Positions 49,001-59,579 of a stretch of DNA of 64,000 bases are shown piece after piece (positions within the stretch are counted from its first letter, which is position 1; the number at the start of each line of letters is the position of its first letter). Position numbers and translations under genes: made by a program. The stretch is from assembly GCA_034509495.1 (NCBI GenBank), contig CM067515.1:13210705-13274704 (forward strand), given 5' to 3'. This DNA is from Acestrorhynchus altus. Lineage: Eukaryota; Chordata; Actinopteri; Characiformes; Acestrorhynchidae. The notes beneath the pieces were generated by a model. It saw nothing but the letters and a program-made list of their open reading frames with translations. It did no database searches and had not been told where the DNA came from.

Positions 49001-51767
49001 CTCACAACTTTTTTTTTTTTTGCTACCATCAAAATATTTCATGTTCCAATCATAAAGTTTATATGTGTGTTATAAATTGCGTGCATGTTTGTATGTTTTT
49101 GGAAGTGAATGATTATTATCATCTCCTTACCCACTATCATGCCGACCTCACAGCTCCGGTCCTCATAGTAACAGGAGATCATAGTGGCCACTGTATCGTT
49201 CACCATGGCAACCACATCCATCTCAAAATCCTACAGAAAATTTTGCTTTATTGTTCAAGAGGTGTAATAAACATTATAGATACAGCATCAAAGCAGGCTT
49301 GTTAATGATCCAGCAGTAACTGATGAACACTCACCCCTCTCCTTTTGATGGCATCTCTGAGCAGGCCTACGACATTATTACCTTCAGCCCCAGAGGCCTT
49401 AAACCCTTTAGTCCAGTTTAGTAGAATTCCCTGTTGGGAACAAACAAGAAACACTTAGAGGTTAGTTTAACATGCTTAAACATCAGCATAAATGAAAAAC
49501 ATCGGTCTAGAGGCAAACAGTCCAGTATGGCACCCATATAGTGGTGAAGGGTTTGTAAACAACCATGCAATTGACCTTTTCACTGTTATTTGCTTATCCC
49601 TTACAAGGCACCACAATTCCAAGAAGCACTCATTCCCACCTTATGTTTATCAGACACACTTAGAAGCGCAGATATGTCATCAAATCTTTTAAATTCTCAA
49701 AATGTTTGATATTTATATGAATTTGGCCCATTTTATGAACAAAGTTTTACTTTGCACTTCTGAAAAGCAGTAACGTACCTTATCTAAGTCCTCGTGCCGG
49801 ACTGGAAAAGAGAAGGTGAAACCCAGAGGAAGTTTCTTATGTTTGATGTGATGCTTGTCCAGGAAGTCAGATATGCACTCAGCAATGTAGTCAAAAAGCT
49901 TAACACAAAAAGTGAGAGCAAGAAAGAGTGAAGATCCATAAGCCTAAAATTTAATTTCTCATATCCAATCTACCCTGCTGAAAAAAACATAGCTTGGCCA
50001 GCTCAAACTGGTTAAGATGGTTGGTTTTTCTCTCAGTTTGATAGTTTAGTTCTGGGGTAGGGAATCCAGGTCCTGGAGTGCGTGCTGATTTCCCTGCCCT
50101 ACCAGGTTGTCATACCCCTGGTTTATATATGGTCTACCAGTGTCACTCACCCGGTCAAAAAAGTCAACCAGTATGACCAACCTTGTTCACCATCATGACA
50201 TCAGTGGTTGAGCTGCTTTGCGACAGTAGTCAACAGGTTTGACCATATTGATATCCAGCTTGACCAAGTTGGTCATGTTAGCACTAACCATTATATCAAA
50301 TATAGGGTATGTTTTGAGCATCAAAGACCAGTTTACACCATGAATTATCAGCAGGTAAGTGACTACAGCATTAGTGTTCATTGGTTCAGGGGTATGAAAG
50401 CCAGAACTACTGGTATTACTTTATTATGCACTCACCATTTCAGCAGTTCCTGTCATGGCATCTTCAGGGATGGAGTACATGTGGTGCTTCGTCTCTACCT
50501 TCCAACCTCTCTCTTCATCCTCACCTACTTTCACCAGCATCACCCTAAAGTTGGTGCCACCCAGATCCAGTGCCAAGAAATCTCCCACTTCTGGAAGCAA
50601 AAGCAGACTTTGTAGTGATTATGCTTCAATCCGTTTGAACATGCTAAAAATCATTCAATATTACAATAATTTTTTAAGTGTAACATAAAGTACATAGTAA
50701 TTTCAGGCTGCAGGTTCTAGCTATTGTTTTGAACTATGCTAATGTTCATTGCCCACAAGCATTAATTAATGCAATCCCATACAGTGAAAGAAACCACATG
50801 AGCAAGTCTATTTGAGATTATGCAGCATCTCACCATGATGTGAAGCAAGTTTGACAGTGTACAGATGTAGTTTATACAATGCTAATTCTGAGTGATTTAA
50901 ATAACCAACTAGGTTTAACCAACTATGCCCAAAATCATAAAATCATAAAAATATATTTGTAGTTGATTCTGAATATGTTTCTTAATGGTTCTTGGTTTTG
51001 ATATAGAATTGCTGTCACACTTTTTGCATAGTAACTTTACATTATATGTAGGTTTGTTTGTTGTATATGTTCAAAAGTTGTTCTGAATGGGAAAAGGACA
51101 CATTTATGACACTTTTTAACAAATGTCTTAAGATTAATAATTAGATAATGATTGAACTTGAAATGTTAAAGTACATTTTAATGTTTTTTGTAATCCAGGT
51201 TGCCAGGTAATGACTGATGTCTATGTAAGTTTTAAGGACAGTATCACTTACCAGAGCCTTCAGGTGTGGAGCGGACATAAGTGGGCAACATTTTAACACT
51301 GGCCTCATCATGGGTCTCCAATCGCAACCCTCTATTCATCTCTCTCTGTATCCTCCTCATCACTTCTTTTAATTCTTCTTTGGTCAAGAGAAACTCTGAG
51401 AGGATTTGGTCCACCTGCACAGAGTGAGGGAATGGTCCCACAATTACTATAACAATCCTCAATAATGCCTTATAAACTGGAATAATACTTGTATTTAAAT
51501 ATCAATGTGTGCTTTGACAGCATTAAAGCAGAAAATATTAGTAGCACATGATTTTTTAACCCTTTGAATTTTTAAGTCAACTACAGTGTATTAAATCCTA
51601 ATCATGTGAAAATGTTAAATCCACACGTTAGAATAAAGCAGATTCAGTGTAACTATTTCAAAGCTCCTTTCAAATGTTCTTACCATTAGAACCTTCTCCA
51701 ACACTGACTGGTAAGTGCTCGGAATTCTCATCATCATCTGCTTGTGAAGGGAGGCAGGGCACGGCAT
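46081..51767 (-). CDS. gck: Glucokinase (hexokinase-4), complete, 479 aa, liver-type N-terminus
   Basis: ATP-dependent phosphorylation of glucose to glucose-6-phosphate; the low-affinity glucose sensor of liver and islet. Exons in order: 51684-51767, 51252-51414, 50436-50590, 49779-49898, 49335-49430, 49131-49230, 48767-48950, 46724-46879, 46394-46627, 46081-46228. Internal exon sizes (163, 155, 120, 96, 100, 184, 156, 234) equal those I know for mammalian GCK, and all phases agree. Sequence marks: ILSEFLLTKEELKEVMRRIQ; DLGGTNFRVMLVKVG (phosphate loop); GFTFSFPVRHED; NWTKGF; DVVAMVNDTVATMISCYYED with the catalytic Asp near residue 218; TGCNACYMEEM; VNTEWGAFGD; SEEGSGRGAAL near the end; stop after CKMAACMISP. 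Exon 1 (MPCPASLHKQMMMRIPSTYQ) resembles the hepatic rather than the islet start. No defect seen. Confidence 0.98.
49970..50345. repeat. Dispersed repeat sequence in gck intron 3
   Basis: ACATAGCTTGGCCAGCTCAA then CTGGTTAAGATGGTTGG, and further CAACCAGTATGACCAACCTT and GACCAAGTTGGTCATGTTAG. This tongue of GGTTGACCAGCTTG-like words is repeated in fish genomes, and related words recur at 60880-61070. TTCTGGGGTAGGGAATCCAG at about 50051 looks like a second small element. Confidence 0.4.
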
Positions 51768-51860
51768 CTTTGCAAGTGTAAGTGTTGCAAGTGTTTCTAA
51801 GCAAGTGTGTGAGCAAGAGAGTGAGCTGGTGTGAGCTTGAGCTTCAGGCAGACTCAGGGC

Positions 51861-51870
51861 TCTTTTTATG
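51861..51870 (-). promoter_or_regulatory. gck: TATA-like box of the gck liver-type promoter
   Basis: Minus-strand CATAAAAAGA lies about 95 bases upstream of the ATG at 51767, predicting transcription start near 51835 and a 5' UTR of about 65 bases. Inferred from position and motif. Confidence 0.5.
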
Positions 51871-51946
51871 CGCTGAGGAAGGATGGGCAGTCCATGTGCT
51901 GAATGCTCTCTCTACACACACACACCCCTCCCGACTTGAGTACACA

Positions 51947-51967
51947 CACGTGCACACACACCCACGT

Positions 51968-51968
<1 letters not shown>
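51947..51968. promoter_or_regulatory. gck: Paired E-boxes upstream of gck
   Basis: Two perfect CACGTG palindromes (51947-51952 and 51963-51968) separated by 10 bp, about 80-100 bp upstream of the TATA-like box, at the edge of a CA microsatellite. Such pairs can bind USF/MLX-type factors, but the spacing is not the 5 bp of a classic carbohydrate response element, and they may simply be CA-repeat variants. Confidence 0.35.
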
Positions 51969-52017
<49 letters not shown>

Positions 52018-52030
52018 ACACACACACACC
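51966..52030 (+). repeat. (CA)n microsatellite in the gck upstream region
   Basis: About 30 CA units with one TA variant, roughly 130-195 bp upstream of the predicted gck transcription start. Confidence 0.95.
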
Positions 52031-52039
52031 AGCACTATC

Positions 52040-53295
52040 ATCTTAGGAGTCAAGGACACAACATGATCACTTGCTATAACTTGGACATGGCCTTCAATTA
52101 TGAGTCAATGTTAGTAATGGACTCAAGCCGATCTGGGTTACACTGGACAATACGCACTTAGTCAAGCATGTGTTGAATTCACTTGATTCCAATGTGTACA
52201 TCAGATCCACATTAAAGTAAAGTATCATTTTACCACAGTGAAGTGTTTACTTACATTTGGTTATAATAGGATTAGTTTGCAAATAATTTACAAACTTGAA
52301 TGAAGAAAACATTTTTGAAGCTGTTTTTTTTATGTATTTTCTATTAAAGATGTGTGCTGTAAAACTGTGCCTTCATTTCAAAGAAATCACTGAAAGCTCA
52401 ATATTGCCATGACGTTTGTCCTTAATGAATTTAAACATTTGAGCACAACTGTATATCATTCCACATCAAATCAAATCAAATCAACATTTATTTGTATAGC
52501 GCTCTTCACAACTGAAGTTTTCACACAGCAGCTTCACAGAAATCAAGAAATAAAAAGGTTAAAACAGGAACAAAGTGACAGATTCCCTAGTGAGCAAGTC
52601 AAATGGCGACATCAGCCTCATTGCAGATCGAAGTAGTTACTTCATTGTGTTGCTTGGCACTAATTCAGGTAGGAATGGGTTGTAATGGATTTAAGTTCAA
52701 TTTAGAGGTGAAGAGTTCAATGTTACCTAAACCCATCTGAACCCTTTCTAAATTTAGAGGCCCTTGCTTGCATGAACAAACAGTTGTGGCTGATGTTGTA
52801 ACATGTATAAGTTGAAGTCTGGACCTTAAAATGTCTATTGCAAGGTTAAAGAGTCCAGAGATCACAGAAAGCAATAGAATATATAAAATGTGAATTTTGC
52901 AGTCTGTAACTGGTTAATTGTATATATACTCCACCCAATATGCTATGCCTGGATGTGTGTGATTTTTTGTTTTTTTAGACATGAAAATTAGATTTAATGA
53001 TAACTGAAAAAATGACAAAATCCTATGAAGTTGCTTGGAGGCAGTAATGATATGTGCATGTGTAAGAGAAAGACCGACAGACAGATTTTATCATTATGCT
53101 TTATCATTTTTTCATCTGTCCACTCTATCTCACTCCATCATATCTTTACTTTGCAGTTGATACGTTGTGTTGGTAGAAGGTTCTTCCCGTCATTAGATCA
53201 AGTGAGGGGTAATAGATTCCAGACATAATTCCAAAAAAGGTAGTGATTTCCTACAGGGTTGTTTTTTCAGCCTAGATTTATTAACAGCATACATT
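52040..53295. other. gck upstream intergenic sequence
   Basis: No gene seen. Contains a LINE/SINE-type tail at 52463-52560 and otherwise AT-rich unique sequence. Confidence 0.4.
52463..52560 (-). mobile_element. 3' tail of an L2/CR1-like element, minus orientation
   Basis: ATCAAATCAAATCAACATTT, then TTTGTATAGCGCTCTTCACA and GCAGCTTCACAGAAATCAAG. This is the reverse of the AGCTGCTTTGTGACAACTT..GCACTATATAAATAAA..TTGATTTGATT end at 59140-59217, diverged. Confidence 0.6.
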
Positions 53296-53299
53296 TCCA

Positions 53300-53306
53300 A
53301 TCAATA

Positions 53307-53381
<75 letters not shown>

Positions 53382-53384
53382 TAA
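53300..53384 (+). repeat. (AATC)n microsatellite
   Basis: About 20 perfect AATC units. It may have grown from the tail of an L2/CR1-like element, since those tails are TGATT-type. Confidence 0.95.
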
Positions 53385-53399
53385 ATTTTATCAATCGAG

Positions 53400-55444
53400 T
53401 TTTTCACAATGAAGGCAACAATGCCTATTCGGGTCTTATCACATGTGATTATAATTTACTATTAATTACTTTCACATTGAAATGAATTGAAGTTGTGTAC
53501 AAAATTCATACAATCCAAATGTGTTTTAAACGAAAAAGAATGAAATGTGTATCATGATTTTAATTCATATCATCTAATACCTCTCATTTATCAACATTTT
53601 TCATTTTTTAATGTAATGTGAATCTGGCATTTGCTCTTTATACTGAGTGTGTTTACATGCCCGCATGAATCTTGTCAGTAATCAACATGTTTATATGCAC
53701 ATGGGTTATCAGATAATGAGAAAACACCAGGTTTACATGAGCTTGATAACAGTAGAAATCAAATTTCTAACCAACCAATTGGCAACCAGCCAATAATCTC
53801 ACAGAAGAAGGTAAATGGGCTGATGTAGATCTGTAAACACAGTCACTTTATAAGAATTTGGAATATCTTTACATTGACTTCCACAGATAGTATTATTCTT
53901 CTCATCTAAAGTTGTATTTTTAGAGGTATGGGATCGATGTGCCAATCAGTTGAAACATTTGAATCATGTAAATTCTACTCGCTGCTTTTTCCATTCCCAG
54001 AAAACTACAATGACACATGTAGCGCACACACTGACCCAGAGTCTCCCTTTGCAAACCTACACCGGGTGGTCCTACATTGTGACATTGCAGTTATCAGTGT
54101 AAACACACTCCTCTTTTGGGATAAGTTTCAAGGTCTTCCATTTCAGTCTATTAATAGCTTGGTCATGCAAAGCTAAAATTAGTTCAGTCAAACTGACCTC
54201 TTGGTCAAAGCCACAGAAATATGCAGTACAGAGAATCCCAATCAGATCAAACATGACCTCAGTGCCATGACCTGAATGGTCTGTACAGTTCCACACTGCA
54301 CTTGTTTTTTTAACATCACACAATTCTGTGAAGAGATTTTAAGCACCTAATCATGTTATTTAATGCCATTTCTCTGGGCAAGAGAGTGTTTAGCTTAGAA
54401 ACTCCAGACCCCTTTAGAAAAAAAAAACCTTAAGAGGAAGAATTTCTCATTCGGAAGAAAGTAGTTGAGATCTTGTCAGGTAGTCTGAAGAACATAGCTT
54501 GATTCTTAATTTCTACTAGATGTCCCCAGACAATGTCTGGATGTGTTCAATTCCATAAGCAGCTCACCTGTTTTAACATCACTAAGTAATGATTTACCAA
54601 AGCAGTTGTTGGTTTTATAAATAATACTGGACTCCCACAAGAAGAGCTTTGGAGATGATTAATGAACAAAGTCATAGAAAACCACTACTTTATGTAGTAA
54701 TGTTATTTGTATTTATTAAATATTTGTGTTTTACTGAGGAAATAAACAGTTATTGCCCAAATAAGGCAGTGAGCATTTTCAGTTTCATTCTAATAAGGGT
54801 ACTAAAAGGTTTGGAGTTGTGTATAAAGTCATACAATGCTTTGTAATAACTTGTATGTCAATCTATGTTATATTTGTGTAGGACCTTACGTTACATCTTT
54901 TTACTTGGGTCTTCAGCTGGGGGAGATATAGTGCTGGGTGGTAATAAAACATTTTAGAATGTTTTCCATACAGATGAAGCCTGATTTTCTGAATATTGTG
55001 AGCTCCTTTCTACACTTACTGTTCTTTATATCAGCTCTATTGACTATACAGGAATAGTTCTGTAGGTTTATAATTATACTGAATATTGTTAGTGTACAAT
55101 CTGACATTTGTTTTTTGACAGTAACTAAGCTTTCCGGAATTCTAGAATTTCCGGATTCTAGCCTCTTCTAACTAGCTAAGGATATCTGATTGAAGAGCAA
55201 AGCACTTCTGCCACTCTGGAAAAGGGCATTTGCCAAATGCCACAAATGTAAATGTAAATGTAAATGTGATAGTATGTAGATTGATGTCTGCATACTTTGT
55301 AAGGCTGCTTTCAACCTGTTCTTCAATGGTCAGAACACCACAGGACCACCTCAGGGCAGGTATTATGTAGGGGGTGGCTCATTTAAGAGTAGGTGATTGT
55401 TACATAAAAATACAAATTACTCACATAATTCACTATAGTTCAAA
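53400..55444. other. Intergenic sequence, no supported gene
   Basis: AT-rich. A minus-strand frame at 54072-54323 was examined and not called. 55205-55268 is a short element tail with AAATGT repeats. Confidence 0.4.
55205..55268 (+). repeat. Short element tail ending in (AAATGT)n
   Basis: CCACTCTGGAAAAGGGCATT, GCCAAATGCCACAAATGT, then four AAATGT units. This is the reverse-complement type of the fragment at 375-450. Confidence 0.55.
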
Positions 55445-56065
55445 TATATAGTTATGTGAACAAGTTAGGAAACAATGTAATAATGATATAACGTAAAAAA
55501 AAAAAAAAAAGTTGTTTTTTTTAACATCTATAAACATTTAAACATTTGATCTTCATATTACTTATACTGAGAGGTGGAGGTGATATAATTGAACAAATAA
55601 AACTGAAAAAATGTCTTTTAAATATCATTTCTAAAATGTAATTTTCTTGTCAGTATTAGTTTGGATACCCCACATTGTTACTACTTAAAATGCCTACAAT
55701 TCATTTCCAACACACATGATTAGGTCAGTACAATGTACACATTTACCATCAGAAACAGACTAATCAAGGTTTAAAATTTCAAATTCAATGTGTGAAGTGA
55801 GTAAGGAGGAAATCCTTGCTTTAAAAATCAAACAAACAGACAAAAAATGCAGCATTTGAGCACAAGAAATTCATACCAACTCTGAAACATGGTGGTGGAA
55901 GTGTCATGGTTTGGGGGTGCTTTGATGCAGCAGGTGCATGAAAGCTCTCAACCTAGAATCCACCATGCAATCTTTATTGTATCAGAAGGGGGCATGGGGA
56001 AAATGTAAGACTTTCTATACAAAACCTGACACTGAAACACTGCAGTACTGAGAATCACAATCCTG
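55445..56065 (+). mobile_element. Tc1-like relic, family A, copy 4
   Basis: It starts near ATAGTTATGTGAACAAGTTA and carries AACATGGTGGTGGAAGTGTC, then TCAACCTAGAATCCACCATG and TTGTATCAGAAGGGGGCATG, the block shared by all family A copies. The middle is deleted and no frame remains. Confidence 0.6.
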
Positions 56066-56069
56066 CATT

Positions 56070-57530
56070 GGGGTGGTCTGGTGGGGTCTTGACCATTGAA
56101 GCATGGGGTGAAGGGAAGCTAACAAAGTATGCAGAGAAACAGATGGACTACAGTCTTTAATAATTGGAAAAGGAGGTGGTCATATTATGGTTAACTGGTG
56201 TATACAGATAGAGAGATAAGTTGAATGTTTCATATATTTTACATATATTTTACTATCACTGTAAAATGTGTCTATGAAGAACTGGATGGTGAAAGAACCT
56301 CCATTCAAATTGAAATACAACAGTTTACATTATGTGAAAGGCTCTCACTAAAAATACCAGTTCACATTTCTTGTATTTTTTGATATAGGACCAAGCAAGA
56401 GGAACCAGAAATATATCAAGTAAGAACAAAGGTCAACAGAAATTAAGGAGAATCAAACTGTGTCCACCTATTTTATAACACAATGCTAAAATACAGTTAT
56501 AGGCTATATCCAGTATTAGGCTGGTCAAACCCAATAGTAATGAGGGAGCAATCCAGACAAAGACTGCATCATCTTTGTGCAAGTATTGATTTATACAGTT
56601 TTGCTCTTTGTCAGAAACTCATGCAATCAAGTCTGTTAAAGTCATGTCATCTTGTTGCAGTGTTCTAACACACATAATTGAGCTAATGGAGTCCTTCATT
56701 ATAAGAGGCTTAGATAGCATGCTGAATCACAGAACACAGGAAACTCTAAACTGAGTAATGCAGGGGAAGCCCAGGACTATGACGGGAATCGACCGCACAT
56801 TACACAACTATCCAAACATATGTGGCTGGTTCTTTATCTTTAAACTCCTAAACTGTATTGATTTTAATTTGATTAAACCTAAATTCTAAGGTTTTACAGG
56901 TCCACACTTACATTCCTCATGTTACTGCATACAAAACATACACAATACAGGTTTCTATTTGCTTCCAACTTGTGGAGTAGTAGCCAAATTAGACAAATAA
57001 TAAGAATACATATATTTAAAGAGCTAATTTTAAAGCAAAAATAAAATGAAATGAACATTATAAATATATAAATATTACTGTGTATACACATACATATATA
57101 TATAAATATATTTAAATATAAATATATTTACCTGCAAATATTCATTCTGAGGATCCCTTGAGCATGCCATCATATGTCGGTCAATATCATCCAGTATCAT
57201 AAATTGCACTCCAACCATTTCTATATATCACAACCAGCCCCACCCAAACAAACCTACATGTGTCACTATCAGCAGCATTCTGTTGTTGGGTTTCTTACAG
57301 TGCTAGCAGTAATAGCAGTACCTGACCCAATGTGTACATTTTCACTTTATGCTGTTATGTATATTATTGATGCTACAGCCATAAACCTGACACTCATTTA
57401 TAGACTATATAAGAGCGATAGTGAGACAATACAACATTGTGGACTCTAGACTGGTTAATAGGAATGGGTAAGTGATGCTAATGCCAGATTCCAGGGAGCA
57501 GCTGAATATAAGATATATAAGAGATATATA
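56070..57530. other. Intergenic sequence, nothing recognised
   Basis: AT-rich, with a short TA-rich run near 57090-57130. No gene or clear repeat. Confidence 0.4.
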
Positions 57531-57536
57531 GATATA

Positions 57537-58554
57537 CTGTGTATGCAGAAAGTATTCATATACTTATAAATAAATAAAACACAAAAATATAACATGTATT
57601 TATAGCCTTCACTCAATACTGTCTTGAAACACCTTTGGCAACAATTATAGCAGCCTCGAGTCTTTTTGAGTATGATTCTACAAGCTTGACAAACCAGTTT
57701 ATGGGATGTTTCTCCCATTCTTTGTTGCAGAAGCTCAATTGAATGGGGAGTGTCGGCGCACAGCCATTTTTAGATGTCTCCAGAGATCTTTGATTACGTT
57801 CAAGGGGTTTGACCGGGCCACTCAAGGACATTCGCAGAGTTTTCCCAAAGCTACTCCTTTGTTATTTCGGCTGTGTGCTTAGGGTCATTGTCCTGTTGGA
57901 AAATAAACCTTCGTTCCAGTCCAGAGTGCTCTGGGGCAGGTTATTGTCAAGGATGTCTTTGTGCATTGCTGCAGTCATCTTTCCTTTTCCTGCAGAAAAA
58001 CATTCCCACAGCATGATGCTGCCACCACCATGCTTAACTGTAGTAATGGCATTGGCTAAGTGATGAGCGGTGTGTGATAACCTCTAGATATGATGCTTGG
58101 CATGATGCTTCGGTCCAAAACCTTCAATCCTGTCTTGAAGGTCTATAGACAGTTTCTTAGACTGCATGGCTTGGCTTGTGCTCTGTCATGCACTGTCTAC
58201 TATAGGACATTATATAAACAGGTGTGTGCATTTCCAAATTATGTCCAATCAACTGAATGTAACCCAGGTGTCCAATCAAACTGTAGAAACATCTGAAGGA
58301 TGATCACAGGAAACAAGATGCACCTGAGCTCAATTTTGAGTGTCATGGCAACGGCTCTGAATACTTATGTGCATGTTACATTTTTGTGTTTTCTATTTTT
58401 AATATATTTTTAAAAAATTTCAAACAAACTTTTCTCACTTTGTCATTGGGGGTATTGTGTGTAGAATTTGATGGGAAAAATGAATTGAGTTTATTTTGGA
58501 ATGAAGCTGTAACATTACAAAATGTGAAAAAATGATGACTTTCTGGATGCACTG
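57537..58554 (-). mobile_element. Internally deleted Tc1-like transposon with TA flanks
   Basis: Left end CTGTGTATGCAGAAAGTATT pairs with right end CTTTCTGGATGCACTG; TA flanks both sides (57535-57536, 58555-58556). The minus strand shows KEWEKHPINWFVKLVESYSK then RLEAAIIVAKG, the transposase C-terminus, and an eroded end of the DDE region. Only about 1 kb of the expected 1.6 kb remains. The plus-strand CATTCCCACAGCATGATGCT is the reverse of the usual MLWGCF segment. Confidence 0.8.
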
Positions 58555-58639
58555 TACATAGTTAACACAGCAGAATATTACCACCATGTTAAGTGAATGG
58601 AAAATGGTTTCTGATTCTAGGTACCCAGAGATGGTTACT

Positions 58640-59217
58640 GGAGTCTTGATAAGACAGTAAAGACTCAGACACTCTCTCCATCTTTAAATAATGCCTGAAA
58701 ACATTTCTCTTTATGCAGGCTTGTCATGAACACTTCTAAGGGGGCACTAATCTTTCTCCCTCTCTCCCCCCATGTCCTGAGCTGCCCTGGACACCAGCAG
58801 ATACCGGTCCACTCATCCACTTCCTACTACCAACTTCCAGACCCGACTATGCCGCCTGCATGGATCTCATTATTCATTCGTTCATACCTGTATCATTACT
58901 ACAAGCCAAACTGTATTTATCTTCCCTCCCTCCGTTTTATTTTTCACTTCATTTCTTTTCCACTTTCCATCCCAATGTATTGTGCCATTGTTATGTGCTC
59001 TCCGGTGTTTACCAGAGGAGGATGGGTTCCTCTCTTGAGCCTTGGTTCCTCTCAAGGTTTCTTCCCCTAAACTGAGGGAGTTTTTCCTTCCCACTGTTTG
59101 CCTACTGGCTGCTCATTTGAGGCTCGGACCCGGATCCTTGTAAAGCTGCTTTGTGACAACTTCCTGTTGTAAAAAGCACTATATAAATAAAAGTTGATTT
59201 GATTTGATTTGATTTGA
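58640..59217 (+). mobile_element. 5'-truncated L2/CR1-like LINE, 3' end
   Basis: Matches the 3' end of the LINE at 13300-15815 (ATACCGGTCCACTCATCCAC, CCAATGTATTGTGCCATTGT, GGCTCGGACCCGGATCCTTG). It ends in a TTGATTTGATTTGATTTGAT tail, as expected for this LINE group. This copy preserves a segment near 58740-58800 that the other copy lacks. Confidence 0.85.
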
Positions 59218-59224
59218 TAAAGAC

Positions 59225-59575
59225 AAAAAATCCCAAGGAGAAATTCTTGGAAAACCCTTGGTGTTTGTGAGGAAGGATTATCCTGCTGAAAATACAAGTT
59301 GCCATGAGAGGCAACACATTCTGTCAGTCCGATCATGTGCCCTCTCTCAATTTCTGTAAACTGTGAAAAATGTCCTTAAGTGCATCATAGAGGTATGACT
59401 AGCAGTCAGTGATGTTTCATCAAGAGGTAAACTACCCAAAAGTAGCCCAATAACTTTTTTAGATGGCAGTGGGGGAAAGCACTTTATCCCCTCTTGCTCC
59501 AAGACACAGTGTCTAATCAGACCTCATCTGTGAGGTCTACCTCATCAATAAGTGTACATGCCACAGGTGTAGCTA
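59225..59575 (-). mobile_element. Family D transposon relic, copy 3 (fragment)
   Basis: GGATTATCCTGCTGAAAATA and TGCCATGAGAGGCAACACAT correspond to the family D catalytic block. CCTCTTGCTCCAAGACACAG then TGTCTAATCAGACC matches the tail at 33030-33070. Confidence 0.5.
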
Positions 59576-59579
59576 AAGG

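Noticed and set aside
53300..53384. Regular AATC repeat considered as a CRISPR-like array
   Set aside because: A 4-bp microsatellite without spacers in a vertebrate genome.
54072..54323. Minus-strand frame with an EF-hand-like stretch (GFDQEVSLTELILAL)
   Set aside because: No complete calcium loop, no convincing acceptor or polypyrimidine tract, and no neighbouring exon. Possibly a decayed exon but more likely chance. A protein search with the segment would settle it.
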